A stretch of 32,586 nucleotides of DNA from CAYJII01 sp964370225 (GTDB taxonomy: Bacteria; Bacillota; Clostridia; Oscillospirales; Ruminococcaceae): NCBI GenBank assembly GCA_964370225.1, contig CAYJII010000029.1, positions 1 to 32,586 on the forward strand. Reading direction: 5' to 3'. How positions within the stretch are numbered: position 1 is the first letter of the stretch; the number at the start of each line of letters is the position of its first letter. The position numbers were made by a program, and so were the translations under genes. The notes beneath the pieces were generated by a model. It saw only the letters and a list, made by a program, of their open reading frames with translations, was not told where the DNA came from and did no database searches. Below, in pieces: positions 1 through 7,410 of the stretch.

Positions 1-25
1 TATTTAGTACTTCATATTTTTCCAC
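1..25 (-). CDS. Possible 5' end of a gene cut by the window edge
   Basis: Thirteen bases after the stop of the ABC exporter gene, the minus strand shows a GGGAG ribosome binding site, a 7-base spacer and a GTG codon at 25-23. This opens a frame reading M-E-K-Y-E-V-L-N up to the edge. Only eight codons are visible, so the product cannot be identified. The position, directly downstream of a multidrug-type ABC pair whose promoter carries two palindromic operators, would suit a co-transcribed regulator such as a MarR-family protein, but that is speculation. It could also be a chance start. Confidence 0.3.
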
Positions 26-38
26 ACTATCACTCCCA

Positions 39-1862
39 TTAATCTAATTTTGCACTACCGATATTCAAATTGTAGTATTTACCTTTTTGTGCTAATAACT
101 CTTCATGGCTACCTCTTTCTATTATTTCGCCATGCTCGAGTACTATTATCACATCGGAATTTCGTACAGTTGATAGCCTATGTGCTATTACAAAAGTGGT
201 TCTCGTCTTCATTAGCCTATCAAGAGCCTGTTCGATATGTCTTTCAGTTCTCGTATCAACTGAACTAGTAGCTTCATCCAAAACTAAAATTGGTGCTTTT
301 GAGATTGCAGCTCTAGCAATATTTAATAGCTGTCTTTGTCCTTGACTTAAATTTAATCCATCACCAGTCAGTACAGTGTCATACCCATTTTCAAGCTGTC
401 TAATAAATCTATCTGCATTTGCAACTTTTGCAGCATTTATTACTTCTTCGTCACTCGCTTCAAGTCTACCGTATCTGATATTTTCCATGACAGTGCCTGT
501 GAACAAATGTGTATCTTGTAGTACCATTGCAATATTTTTACGCAAAAACTCCTTATTCATCGATTTTATGTCGATACCATCGATTAAAATTGCACCTTTA
601 TGTATATCATAAAATCTGTTTAATAAGTTAGTGATAGTAGTTTTTCCTGCTCCAGTCGAGCCAACAAAAGCAATTTTTTGCCCAGTAGTAGCAGTTAAGT
701 TAATGTCTTTTAATATAGGCACACTCTCGATATAAGAAAAATGGACACCTTTTAGCTCAACTTCACCTATAATGCTTTCTGGTGTTTTGTCGTCTTTTGC
801 TTCATATTCTTCTGGTGCTTGATCCATAATTTCAAATACACGCTCAGCTCCTGCTAAAGCTGCATAAATTGTGTTCATTTGCATGGATATATCATTAATT
901 GGGCGTGTGAAACTTTTTGAATAACTTAAAAATATTGTAAAACCACCGATATCAAAACCTTGTAGCACGCATAAAAATCCGCCTACTGCTGCGGTTATCG
1001 TATAACCAAAATTCCCTAGTGAACCCATGATTGGCCCCATTATCCCTGAAACAAAATTTGCTTTAAAACTTTTATTTTTAAAATCGTCATTTAATTTGTG
1101 GAAATCTTCAATTACTTCATCTTCGTGATTAAATACCTTAATAACTTTTTGTCCTGAAATTCCCTCTTCGATAAATCCATTTAACTTACCTAAGCTTTTT
1201 TGTTGCTCTTGGTAATACTTTCTACTTTTATTAGTAATTTTCTTTACCACAGTGGTTAGTAATGGTGTTACCGTCATAATAATAATTGCTAAAATCCAGT
1301 TTGTGTATACCATTAATGCGAAAGTCGTAACTAAAGTTACAACTCCTGAAATGAGTTGTACACAAGTATCTGAAAGCATCATGCTTATCGCATCAACATC
1401 GTTTGTAAAGCGACTCATAACATCGCCATTGTTATTCGTGTCAAAAAACTTAAGTGGCAATTTCTTCAGCGCACCGAATAAATCCGAACGGATTTTTGCT
1501 AATGCTTTCTGTGCGATTTCAAGCATAATACGAGATTGTATGTATGAGCAAGTTACCGATAATATATACACTACACCCATAAAAATTAAGTTTTGTACAA
1601 TGAATGACATACCTGCATTTTCAGCAATTCCGTTAATAATTGGGCGTAATCTATATGAGGCTAGGAGCGTAAAAATATTATTAATTACTACTAGTACAAA
1701 AGCAACTGAAATTAGCAATTTATTTGCGCTTAGGTATCCCCAAAGTCTTTTAATCATACCCATTGTGTTTTTAGGTTTTACTACTATCATTCTGCCACGC
1801 GCACCAGGCCCGCCTCCAGGACCACCCATTGGCATTGGATTAATATCTTTTTTCGTACTCAT
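39..1862 (-). CDS. ABC exporter half-transporter, catalytically complete subunit (multidrug type)
   Basis: Inner-membrane exporter half-transporter of 607 aa, with a six-helix permease domain (about residues 45-325) fused to an ATPase domain (about 365-600). Visible motifs are Walker A GSTGAGKT (401-408), signature LSQGQ (505-509) and Walker B LVLDE (526-530) with the catalytic Glu, followed by the H-loop IAHR. The N-terminus (11-24) is a Gly/Pro-rich stretch, common in this subfamily. Its start overlaps the stop of the upstream gene by one base (TAATG), so the two subunits are translationally coupled. The LSQGQ signature and intact Glu pair with the degenerate partner next door, as in the asymmetric exporters BmrCD and TM287/288. 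The substrate cannot be read from sequence; drugs or lipids are usual. Confidence 0.93.
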   Translation of the reverse strand: MSTKKDINPMPMGGPGGGPGARGRMIVVKPKNTMGMIKRLWGYLSANKLLISVAFVLVVINNIFTLLASYRLRPIINGIAENAGMSFIVQNLIFMGVVYILSVTCSYIQSRIMLEIAQKALAKIRSDLFGALKKLPLKFFDTNNNGDVMSRFTNDVDAISMMLSDTCVQLISGVVTLVTTFALMVYTNWILAIIIMTVTPLLTTVVKKITNKSRKYYQEQQKSLGKLNGFIEEGISGQKVIKVFNHEDEVIEDFHKLNDDFKNKSFKANFVSGIMGPIMGSLGNFGYTITAAVGGFLCVLQGFDIGGFTIFLSYSKSFTRPINDISMQMNTIYAALAGAERVFEIMDQAPEEYEAKDDKTPESIIGEVELKGVHFSYIESVPILKDINLTATTGQKIAFVGSTGAGKTTITNLLNRFYDIHKGAILIDGIDIKSMNKEFLRKNIAMVLQDTHLFTGTVMENIRYGRLEASDEEVINAAKVANADRFIRQLENGYDTVLTGDGLNLSQGQRQLLNIARAAISKAPILVLDEATSSVDTRTERHIEQALDRLMKTRTTFVIAHRLSTVRNSDVIIVLEHGEIIERGSHEELLAQKGKYYNLNIGSAKLD

Positions 1863-3586
1863 TACCCAACCTCCTTGCTAACTTGTGACTGATAAATCTC
1901 TAAATATGTCTTAGAAGTCGTCATGAGCTCATCGTGAGTTCCCATAGCTTCAATTGCTCCATCATTCACTACAATGACAACATCGCAGTTTACTACTGAA
2001 GTTATCCTTTGAGCGATGATAATTTTTGTGCTATCCTTTAAATCATTATTTAAGTGATAATTAATTTTCTTTTCAGTTTGTGTATCAACCGCACTAGTAG
2101 AGTCATCAAGAATTAGTATTTTGGGCTTTTTTAGTATCGCTCGTGCAATACACAATCTTTGTTTTTGTCCACCAGACAAGTTGACACCGCCTTGACCTAA
2201 GATTGTGTCCAATCCGTTTTCTTGCTCGCTTATGAAGTTTTTTGCAGCAGCCCACTCAGATACTTTGTCTATCTCTTCATCATTTGCATTTTTATCTCCC
2301 CAAAGCAAATTTTCTTTAATAGTACCAGAAAATAAAATATTGTTTTGTAGAACAACTGCAACTGATTCACGTAAATTTCTTAACGAATATTCACGTACAT
2401 CTTTCCCATCTACTAATACCTGCCCGCTAGTCGTATCATATAGTCTAGCTATCAAATGTACAAGACTTGTTTTGCCGGAGCCAGTTGAACCGATAATACC
2501 AGCGGTTTGCCCTGCTTTTATCTTAAGTGATACATTTTCAAGCACTAATTTTTCACTTTTTTTGAAGTATTTAAAATCAACATTTCTAAACTCAATGTCA
2601 CCACTACTTACTACCGCAGAGGTATCTTTACCATCAATAATATCCGAGTCTGTGTCTAGCACTGCTTTAATACGCTTGCTACTAGCCATCGCTCTAGAGA
2701 TTGTTAGAAATACTGTTGCTAACATCATAATCGACATCAAAAACTGAGTTAAATATGTGATAAAAGCACTGATATCCCCCACCAGTAACTCACCTTCATT
2801 TAATGCTATGCTACCAAACCAGATTACTGCTATAGTTGCCATATTTATAACTATTGTCATTAGTGGCATTTGCAGAATATTAATTTTAAATGCTGATAAA
2901 CCAGTCTTTTTTAAGTTCGTGTTTACGTCATCAAATTTATTATTTTCATGATTTTCTCGAGTTAGCGCCTTTATTAATCTAATATTTGTTAGAAACTCTG
3001 ACATATTAGAATTCAGTTTATCCACACAGTCCTGTAATTTGCCAAAACGCTTAAATGAAAAATTTATCACTACTGCTATAATCCCTGCAAGTATTGGCAG
3101 TAATATCACGAATATAATCGCGATTTCTGCGTTTATTGTGAATGCCATAATTACTGAGCCGATCAGCATTCCAGGTGCTCTAAAAAGCATTCTTAGTACA
3201 GTCTGAACTAAGCCTTGCATTTGTGTAATATCATTTGTAAGCCTTGTGATTAGTGAACCTGAGCTGAATTTATCTAAATTTGCAAACGAAAAACCTTGAA
3301 TTTTCTTAAATAAATCCTCCCTTAAATCACAAGAGAAATTAACAGAAGCTTTCGTTGCGCAGTATGAAGCGAACACGCCTCCGAGCACTGCTGTTATAAC
3401 TGTAAGAACCATTTTAATAGATGTTATTACTATCTGGTTTAAATCTCCATTTGTTACCCCTATATTTATCATCTCTGCAGCTAATGCTGGTATCATAACA
3501 TCGCAATAGACTTCTACTATCATAGATAAGGGCGCTAATACAAAAAACAAAATATATGGTTTTATGTATTTAAAATATCTCACCAT
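1862..3586 (-). CDS. ABC exporter half-transporter, degenerate-site subunit
   Basis: First gene of the two-gene exporter operon, 574 aa, with permease domain at about 10-300 and ATPase domain at about 330-570. Walker A is GSTGSGKT (366-373), Q-loop Gln is 414 and the signature is the canonical LSGGQ (470-474). Walker B ends in Asp-Asp (LILDD, 491-495), so the usual catalytic Glu is replaced by Asp, and the H-loop His is Gln (IIAQR). These changes are the hallmark of the non-hydrolysing site in heterodimeric exporters, the other half being the gene at 39-1862. The start ATG follows GAGGAG at a good distance. Expression is probably controlled by the promoter and twin palindromes at 3604-3664. 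Confidence 0.93.
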   Translation of the reverse strand: MVRYFKYIKPYILFFVLAPLSMIVEVYCDVMIPALAAEMINIGVTNGDLNQIVITSIKMVLTVITAVLGGVFASYCATKASVNFSCDLREDLFKKIQGFSFANLDKFSSGSLITRLTNDITQMQGLVQTVLRMLFRAPGMLIGSVIMAFTINAEIAIIFVILLPILAGIIAVVINFSFKRFGKLQDCVDKLNSNMSEFLTNIRLIKALTRENHENNKFDDVNTNLKKTGLSAFKINILQMPLMTIVINMATIAVIWFGSIALNEGELLVGDISAFITYLTQFLMSIMMLATVFLTISRAMASSKRIKAVLDTDSDIIDGKDTSAVVSSGDIEFRNVDFKYFKKSEKLVLENVSLKIKAGQTAGIIGSTGSGKTSLVHLIARLYDTTSGQVLVDGKDVREYSLRNLRESVAVVLQNNILFSGTIKENLLWGDKNANDEEIDKVSEWAAAKNFISEQENGLDTILGQGGVNLSGGQKQRLCIARAILKKPKILILDDSTSAVDTQTEKKINYHLNNDLKDSTKIIIAQRITSVVNCDVVIVVNDGAIEAMGTHDELMTTSKTYLEIYQSQVSKEVG

Positions 3587-3603
3587 TTATTATCTTCTCC
3601 TCT

Positions 3604-3664
3604 CGTGTCAAGTACTTGATTCCATTATATCACAGAAAAATGCGCCGTGTCAAGTACTTGATTC
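3604..3664. promoter_or_regulatory. Twin palindromic operator TCAAGTACTTGA
   Basis: A 19-bp sequence (3604-3622) is repeated exactly at 3646-3664. Each copy contains the 12-bp perfect palindrome TCAAGTACTTGA (3608-3619 and 3650-3661). The copies are 42 bp apart, about four helical turns, so two dimers would sit on the same DNA face. One covers the -35 box and the other the transcription start of the exporter promoter. Palindromes of this size are typical of MarR-family or similar dimeric repressors of efflux pumps; the regulator itself is not identified in this window. Confidence 0.75.
3624..3653 (-). promoter_or_regulatory. Sigma-A promoter of the ABC exporter operon
   Basis: On the minus strand the -35 box TTGACA (3653-3648) is separated by 18 bp from a perfect -10 box TATAAT (3629-3624), placing the transcription start near 3617. 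The -35 lies inside the upstream palindrome, and the predicted start point lies inside the downstream one, so a bound repressor would block polymerase. Confidence 0.8.
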
Positions 3665-3680
3665 GAAGATAATATTAAAA

Positions 3681-3701
3681 GCCGATGCATTACACATCGG
3701 C
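3681..3701 (-). terminator. Intrinsic terminator of the 3712-4515 gene
   Basis: A 7-bp GC-rich stem (GCCGATG at 3681-3687 with CATCGGC at 3695-3701) and 7-nt loop lie just past the stop codon at 3712. On the minus strand it is followed by TTTTAATATT, a short U tract. Confidence 0.75.
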
Positions 3702-3711
3702 CCTAAAAATA

Positions 3712-4515
3712 TTATTCTATACATTCCCCATCTTCAAAATCATTGAGTCTCGGTGGGAAAAATTCGTCCACAGGAAACTTAATTTGTTTGAAGAGCTCAC
3801 AAGGATCATCGTTAGTTTGAGTGCATTCTTTATCAGGAATACTAAAGTCATACACAGGTATCATCATTTGAACTTGTCTTTCAAGTGAAGCTATGAAAAA
3901 TACTCCCAGTGTAATTTCTACAATTTTCCTGCTACAAATTTCATTGAACACGCCCTCAAAATGTGCTAGCACATGCTCAGGAATATCCACACAAGTTTGT
4001 TTATGTGGGTGCTCTTTTAGTTTTGCTGCTAGTGCAATTGGGTCAACTACTTGCACTGTGGCAGTAGGTGCAGTGTTTCTTGAATAAGTAGGATCGGGCA
4101 GAGTTTTGCATTTTCTTTTCGATGTAAACACGCTCACATTACCCTCACTACCATATAGTATAACTTTTTTTGAGTAAAAGGATATACCATCAACTGTTAT
4201 TGGGCATGTGGTGGGTAAAGAAAATACATCCAGTCTAACTCCGAAATAAAATGTTATGTCAACTGAATAAAACCCTCTGTTAAAAGGAACAGGCTCTACG
4301 TCCATATACACATCTATAGCTTTTACTTCTTTAACTTTTACACTTGTAGCGTTATCAATAATGGGTTGTACGCAATCAGAGAAATATACTCTTAAATCGG
4401 TGATACAATCCTTATCGGAACAACTGTCATAAATACGATCAGCATCGATGCACACAGCTTCTTTAAAGCAGTTTGCGCCTATAGCCGAACCATATGGAGT
4501 GCAGTTATCAGGCAT
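3712..4515 (-). CDS. Cysteine-rich protein of unknown function, possibly sporulation-linked
   Basis: A 267-aa protein with about 13 cysteines spread through the chain and several acidic stretches, ending in an acidic tail. It has no signal peptide and no clear membrane segment. I do not recognise a named domain; it resembles conserved hypothetical proteins of Clostridia that begin with a DNCTPYGSAIG-like sequence. The ATG follows AGGGGG at good spacing. It stands alone, between the exporter promoter and pcrA, with its own terminator at 3681-3701. The upstream sequence at 4591-4617 matches the mother-cell sigma-K promoter pattern. Cysteine richness plus that promoter would suit a spore coat or outer-layer protein, but this is inference; no homology search was possible. 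Confidence 0.75.
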   Translation of the reverse strand: MPDNCTPYGSAIGANCFKEAVCIDADRIYDSCSDKDCITDLRVYFSDCVQPIIDNATSVKVKEVKAIDVYMDVEPVPFNRGFYSVDITFYFGVRLDVFSLPTTCPITVDGISFYSKKVILYGSEGNVSVFTSKRKCKTLPDPTYSRNTAPTATVQVVDPIALAAKLKEHPHKQTCVDIPEHVLAHFEGVFNEICSRKIVEITLGVFFIASLERQVQMMIPVYDFSIPDKECTQTNDDPCELFKQIKFPVDEFFPPRLNDFEDGECIE

Positions 4516-4590
4516 AATAATCCCCCTTAGTTTTTCTTTATTGGATAGTTATAATAATACCATTTACAAAACATATAAACAGTAATACTA

Positions 4591-4617
4591 TATATTATGA
4601 AGAAAAACAAAAAAGGT
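4591..4617 (-). promoter_or_regulatory. Sigma-K-like (mother-cell) promoter candidate
   Basis: Minus strand AC (4617-4616), 16-nt spacer, then CATAATATA (4599-4591). This fits the Bacillus sigma-K pattern AC-N16/17-CATANNNTA at every fixed position and would give a leader of about 70 nt for the cysteine-rich gene. The region is very AT-rich, so a chance match is possible. Confidence 0.45.
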
Positions 4618-4661
4618 GAACTTAAAAGAAGATAAACTTGTATTTTATTTTTATTGGTTAA

Positions 4662-7016
4662 TTATACTTTTGTCAATTTTGCAAAATTTGCCATGATTTT
4701 TTTAGTCCCAACTTTCTCAAAACTAACTTCAACTAAATTATCATTACCCATTGATTTTATGGATAAAACCAAGCCTTTTCCGAACATTTTGTGCATAACA
4801 CTATCCCCAGCAGCATAATCAAGTGCGATTTGTTCTGCTTGTGGCGCAATGCCTGCTGATGAAACTTCTTTTTTGTTAAACACTGGTTTTTCTCGTACTT
4901 GCGCACCAGAATTGTATCCGCGTTCATACACATCAGTAGTTGCATCTGTAGATTCATAAGTATTTTCTGGTAATTCTTTGATAAAGCGCGAAACGGAATT
5001 TCGCTCTGTTCTACCAAACATCATACGCTGAGCAGTACTAGTCAGATGAAGTGCTCTTTTTGCCCTTGTAATCCCTACGTATGCAAGGCGTCTTTCTTCC
5101 TCGATTTCTTCCTCGCTCTGTGCAGAGGTTCTTGATGGGAAAATCCCCTCTTCTAAACCGATTAAGAATACTACTGGAAACTCTAACCCCTTTGCAGAGT
5201 GCATTGTCATTAGTGTTACCTTTTCTTCGCTCTCGTTTAAATTATCTAAATCGGTGAAAAGTGCTACTTCTTCCAAAAATCCTGATAATGATGCCTCTTC
5301 ATTTTCAGAAGAATACTTCACAAGATTACTTTTTAGCTCCTCAATGTTTTCAAGACGAACACGGCCCTCTACCCCTTGTGAGTTTAAGAAATCTCTATAA
5401 GTAGTTTTCTCCATGATTTCATCCAAAAGCTCATCTAATGGAATTTTCAAGCTCAAATCGCTTAGCTCATCCATCATCACGGTAAATCTAGTCAAAGCTG
5501 CAGATTTTTTTGATAACGCCGAGTAGGTTTCGGAGTTTGCCATTACATCAAACATGCTCATCCCAAGTTGCAATGCCATATTCTCTACTGTTTTTATTGT
5601 ACTGTCCCCAAGTCCACGCTTAGGCTCATTAATTATTCTTTTTAAGCGCACGTTATCAGCGCGATTGTTGAGTATTTGCATATATGATAGTATATCTTTA
5701 ATCTCCTTGCGATCAAAGAATTTTGTTCCACCTACAACTTTGTAAGTAATACCACTTTTTATAAGTGCACGCTCAATATTAGCAGACTGAAAGTTCATTC
5801 TGTATAATATAGCATGATCATTTAAACTCAAGCCCTTTTCAATATTCTCACTAATATTTTTAGTTATGTACGCACTTTCTGCATTATCATCGTTAGAGCG
5901 ATAAATTTGGATTTTATCTCCAATCCCATTATCAGTCCAGAGATTTTTACCTTTTCTCGTAGCATTATTTTTAATTACATGGTTTGCTGCATCTAGAATA
6001 TTTTGTGTAGAACGATAATTTTGTTCTAATCTAATAGCTACAGCGTCTTCAAACTGCTCTTCAAAATTCAAAATGTTTTTTATTGTAGCCCCTCTAAATT
6101 TATATATACTTTGGTCATCATCTCCTACTACACATAAATTTCTGTTTCCACTTGAAAGCATAGTTACTAGTTGATATTGTAGCTGGTTTGTATCCTGGTA
6201 CTCATCCACCAAAACATATTTATATAGATTGTGGTAATAACTCAGCACATCTTCATTTTCTTCTAATAATTTAACAGTAAGCGCGATTATATCATCAAAA
6301 TCTACAGCATTGGAAGCTTTTAACCTTTTTTGATATTCTAAATAAACATTAGCTATAACTTTTAATCTAAAGTCCCCACTAACCTCTTCGACATACTGTG
6401 CAGGTGTTATCATGCTATCTTTTTGTTTGCTGATATGTGATAAACACATTTTTGGTGGAAACATTTTCTCATCAACATTCAGTGCAGAAAGGCAATCTTT
6501 TATAACTCTAACGCTATCGTCAGTATCATAAATAGTAAAGGATGAATTATAACCTAATCGCTCAATATTTCTTCTCAAAATTCTAACGCAAATCGAGTGA
6601 AATGTGCCACAGTTAACGTTTGCACCTTCATCTCCAAGTTTAGCTTTAAGTCTTTCTTTAAGCTCATTTGCTGCTTTGTTTGTAAAGGTAATTGCTAAAA
6701 CATTCCACGGGCGAACAGTGTAAGTTTTTAAAAGAGATACTAAGCGTTCTCTATCTGTATTTTCGCTATCTAAAGCTTCGTTTAAAAACTGCATATCGGA
6801 AGCATCGATGTTTTTATTATCAACACTAAACGTGTCACCATATTCTAAAATATAAGCTATCCTATTGATAAGCACTGTAGTTTTCCCACTACCTGCACCG
6901 GCTAAAATTAGAAGTGGACCATTTGCAGTAAAGACTGCTTTTTGTTGCATTGCATTTAAAAAACTATATTCCTTTTTTAGCAATTCTTGTTTTAATTTTA
7001 TGTAATTATTAATCAT
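4662..7016 (-). CDS. pcrA: ATP-dependent DNA helicase PcrA (UvrD/Rep family, SF1A)
   Basis: A 784-aa 3'-5' helicase for nucleotide excision repair, replication-fork clearance and rolling-circle plasmid replication. In order: Q motif near Gln24-25; Walker A AGAGSGKT (39-46); motif Ia ITFTNKAANEL (109-119); Walker B DEYQDTN (271-277); GDDDQSIYKFRGA (298-310); QNYRS (332-336); MTMHSAKGLEF (motif V) and YVGITRAKRAL (motif VI). A C-terminal Tudor-like segment, near GDSVMHKMFGKGLV, is the known RNA polymerase-binding tail. It is longer than Bacillus PcrA, partly because of an insertion of roughly 38 residues (about 62-100) between Walker A and motif Ia. The ATG is preceded by GGAG. It appears to be monocistronic; no terminator hairpin is obvious after the stop. 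Confidence 0.96.
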   Translation of the reverse strand: MINNYIKLKQELLKKEYSFLNAMQQKAVFTANGPLLILAGAGSGKTTVLINRIAYILEYGDTFSVDNKNIDASDMQFLNEALDSENTDRERLVSLLKTYTVRPWNVLAITFTNKAANELKERLKAKLGDEGANVNCGTFHSICVRILRRNIERLGYNSSFTIYDTDDSVRVIKDCLSALNVDEKMFPPKMCLSHISKQKDSMITPAQYVEEVSGDFRLKVIANVYLEYQKRLKASNAVDFDDIIALTVKLLEENEDVLSYYHNLYKYVLVDEYQDTNQLQYQLVTMLSSGNRNLCVVGDDDQSIYKFRGATIKNILNFEEQFEDAVAIRLEQNYRSTQNILDAANHVIKNNATRKGKNLWTDNGIGDKIQIYRSNDDNAESAYITKNISENIEKGLSLNDHAILYRMNFQSANIERALIKSGITYKVVGGTKFFDRKEIKDILSYMQILNNRADNVRLKRIINEPKRGLGDSTIKTVENMALQLGMSMFDVMANSETYSALSKKSAALTRFTVMMDELSDLSLKIPLDELLDEIMEKTTYRDFLNSQGVEGRVRLENIEELKSNLVKYSSENEEASLSGFLEEVALFTDLDNLNESEEKVTLMTMHSAKGLEFPVVFLIGLEEGIFPSRTSAQSEEEIEEERRLAYVGITRAKRALHLTSTAQRMMFGRTERNSVSRFIKELPENTYESTDATTDVYERGYNSGAQVREKPVFNKKEVSSAGIAPQAEQIALDYAAGDSVMHKMFGKGLVLSIKSMGNDNLVEVSFEKVGTKKIMANFAKLTKV

Positions 7017-7073
7017 ATAATCTCCAAAATTCTCTTAAAATTATCTTCATTTTCTTTTTTGTGTCTAAATTAT

Positions 7074-7102
7074 ATTATATAATAAAAATGAAATAATAGC
7101 AA
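7074..7102 (-). promoter_or_regulatory. Sigma-A promoter of pcrA
   Basis: Minus strand TTGCTA (7102-7097), 17-bp spacer, TATAAT (7079-7074). It lies about 60 bp upstream of the pcrA ATG and is divergent from the attenuator-controlled promoter at 7126-7154. Confidence 0.65.
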
Positions 7103-7125
7103 ATTTTATTTTTTATTAATTTGTA

Positions 7126-7154
7126 TTGACATTTGTAATTTCTTGTGATACAAT
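7126..7154 (+). promoter_or_regulatory. Sigma-A promoter of the ABC-F operon leader
   Basis: TTGACA (7126-7131), 17-bp spacer, TACAAT (7149-7154). Transcription would start near 7161, giving an untranslated leader of about 250 nt before the ABC-F gene. This is unusually long and filled with paired elements. Confidence 0.8.
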
Positions 7155-7223
7155 CTTCTTGAAATAGCTTAAATGTCAATTTGGCTATAAAATTTACTTT
7201 TCAAAAATAACATGGAGGTTAAG

Positions 7224-7244
7224 ATGATTATTTTTTCTTGCTAA
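7224..7244 (+). CDS. Six-codon leader peptide (MIIFSC) of the attenuator
   Basis: ATG ATT ATT TTT TCT TGC TAA, preceded by a strong GGAGG site (7214-7218) with 5-nt spacing. It is far too well placed to be a random start: it sits in the untranslated leader of an antibiotic-resistance-type ABC-F gene, and its last codons contain one arm of the regulatory pairing. Its role would be to sense ribosome stalling rather than to make a working protein. Confidence 0.7.
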   Translation: MIIFSC

Positions 7245-7358
7245 TTTTTGCGCAAACGAATTAATATGCTAAACTATTTAGCTTTATTTTGTTATGCCAA
7301 CCTGCAAGAAATTATTATTCTTAACTCCTTTTCTACGTAATTTGTTACGTATTTATTT

Positions 7359-7398
7359 GGTTGTAAGAATTAATTTTCTTGCAACCAATTTTATTTTT
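7359..7398 (+). terminator. Leader terminator just upstream of the ABC-F gene
   Basis: GGTTGTAAGAA (7359-7369) pairs with TTCTTGCAACC (7376-7386), an 11-bp stem with one G-U pair and a 6-nt loop, followed by a U-rich tract (7387-7398) that runs directly into the GGAGG ribosome binding site (7399-7403). A terminator placed between promoter and first gene implies conditional read-through. Confidence 0.75.
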
Positions 7399-7410
7399 GG
7401 AGGATAATGA

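Larger units (their letters stand above)
7161..7403 (+). promoter_or_regulatory. Ribosome-mediated attenuator leader of the ABC-F operon
   Basis: The leader contains a six-codon ORF (7224-7244), a small hairpin (GCTAAA 7268-7273 with TTTAGC 7277-7282), a second hairpin (TACGTAA 7334-7340 with TTACGTA 7345-7351) and a terminator (7359-7386). The octamer TTTCTTGC occurs twice: inside the leader ORF (7234-7241) and in the 3' arm of the terminator (7375-7382). Its exact complement GCAAGAAA lies between them (7304-7311) and can pair with only one copy at a time. ATTCTTA (7317-7323) can also pair with TAAGAAT (7364-7370) of the terminator 5' arm. A ribosome stalled on the leader ORF would therefore free 7304-7325 to break the terminator. 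This logic is known for ABC-F and Erm resistance genes; its operation here is inferred. Confidence 0.75.

Noticed and set aside
3604..3664. Repeated 19-mers as the start of a CRISPR array
   Set aside because: Only two copies, palindromic, in a promoter, with no cas genes; operator function fits better.
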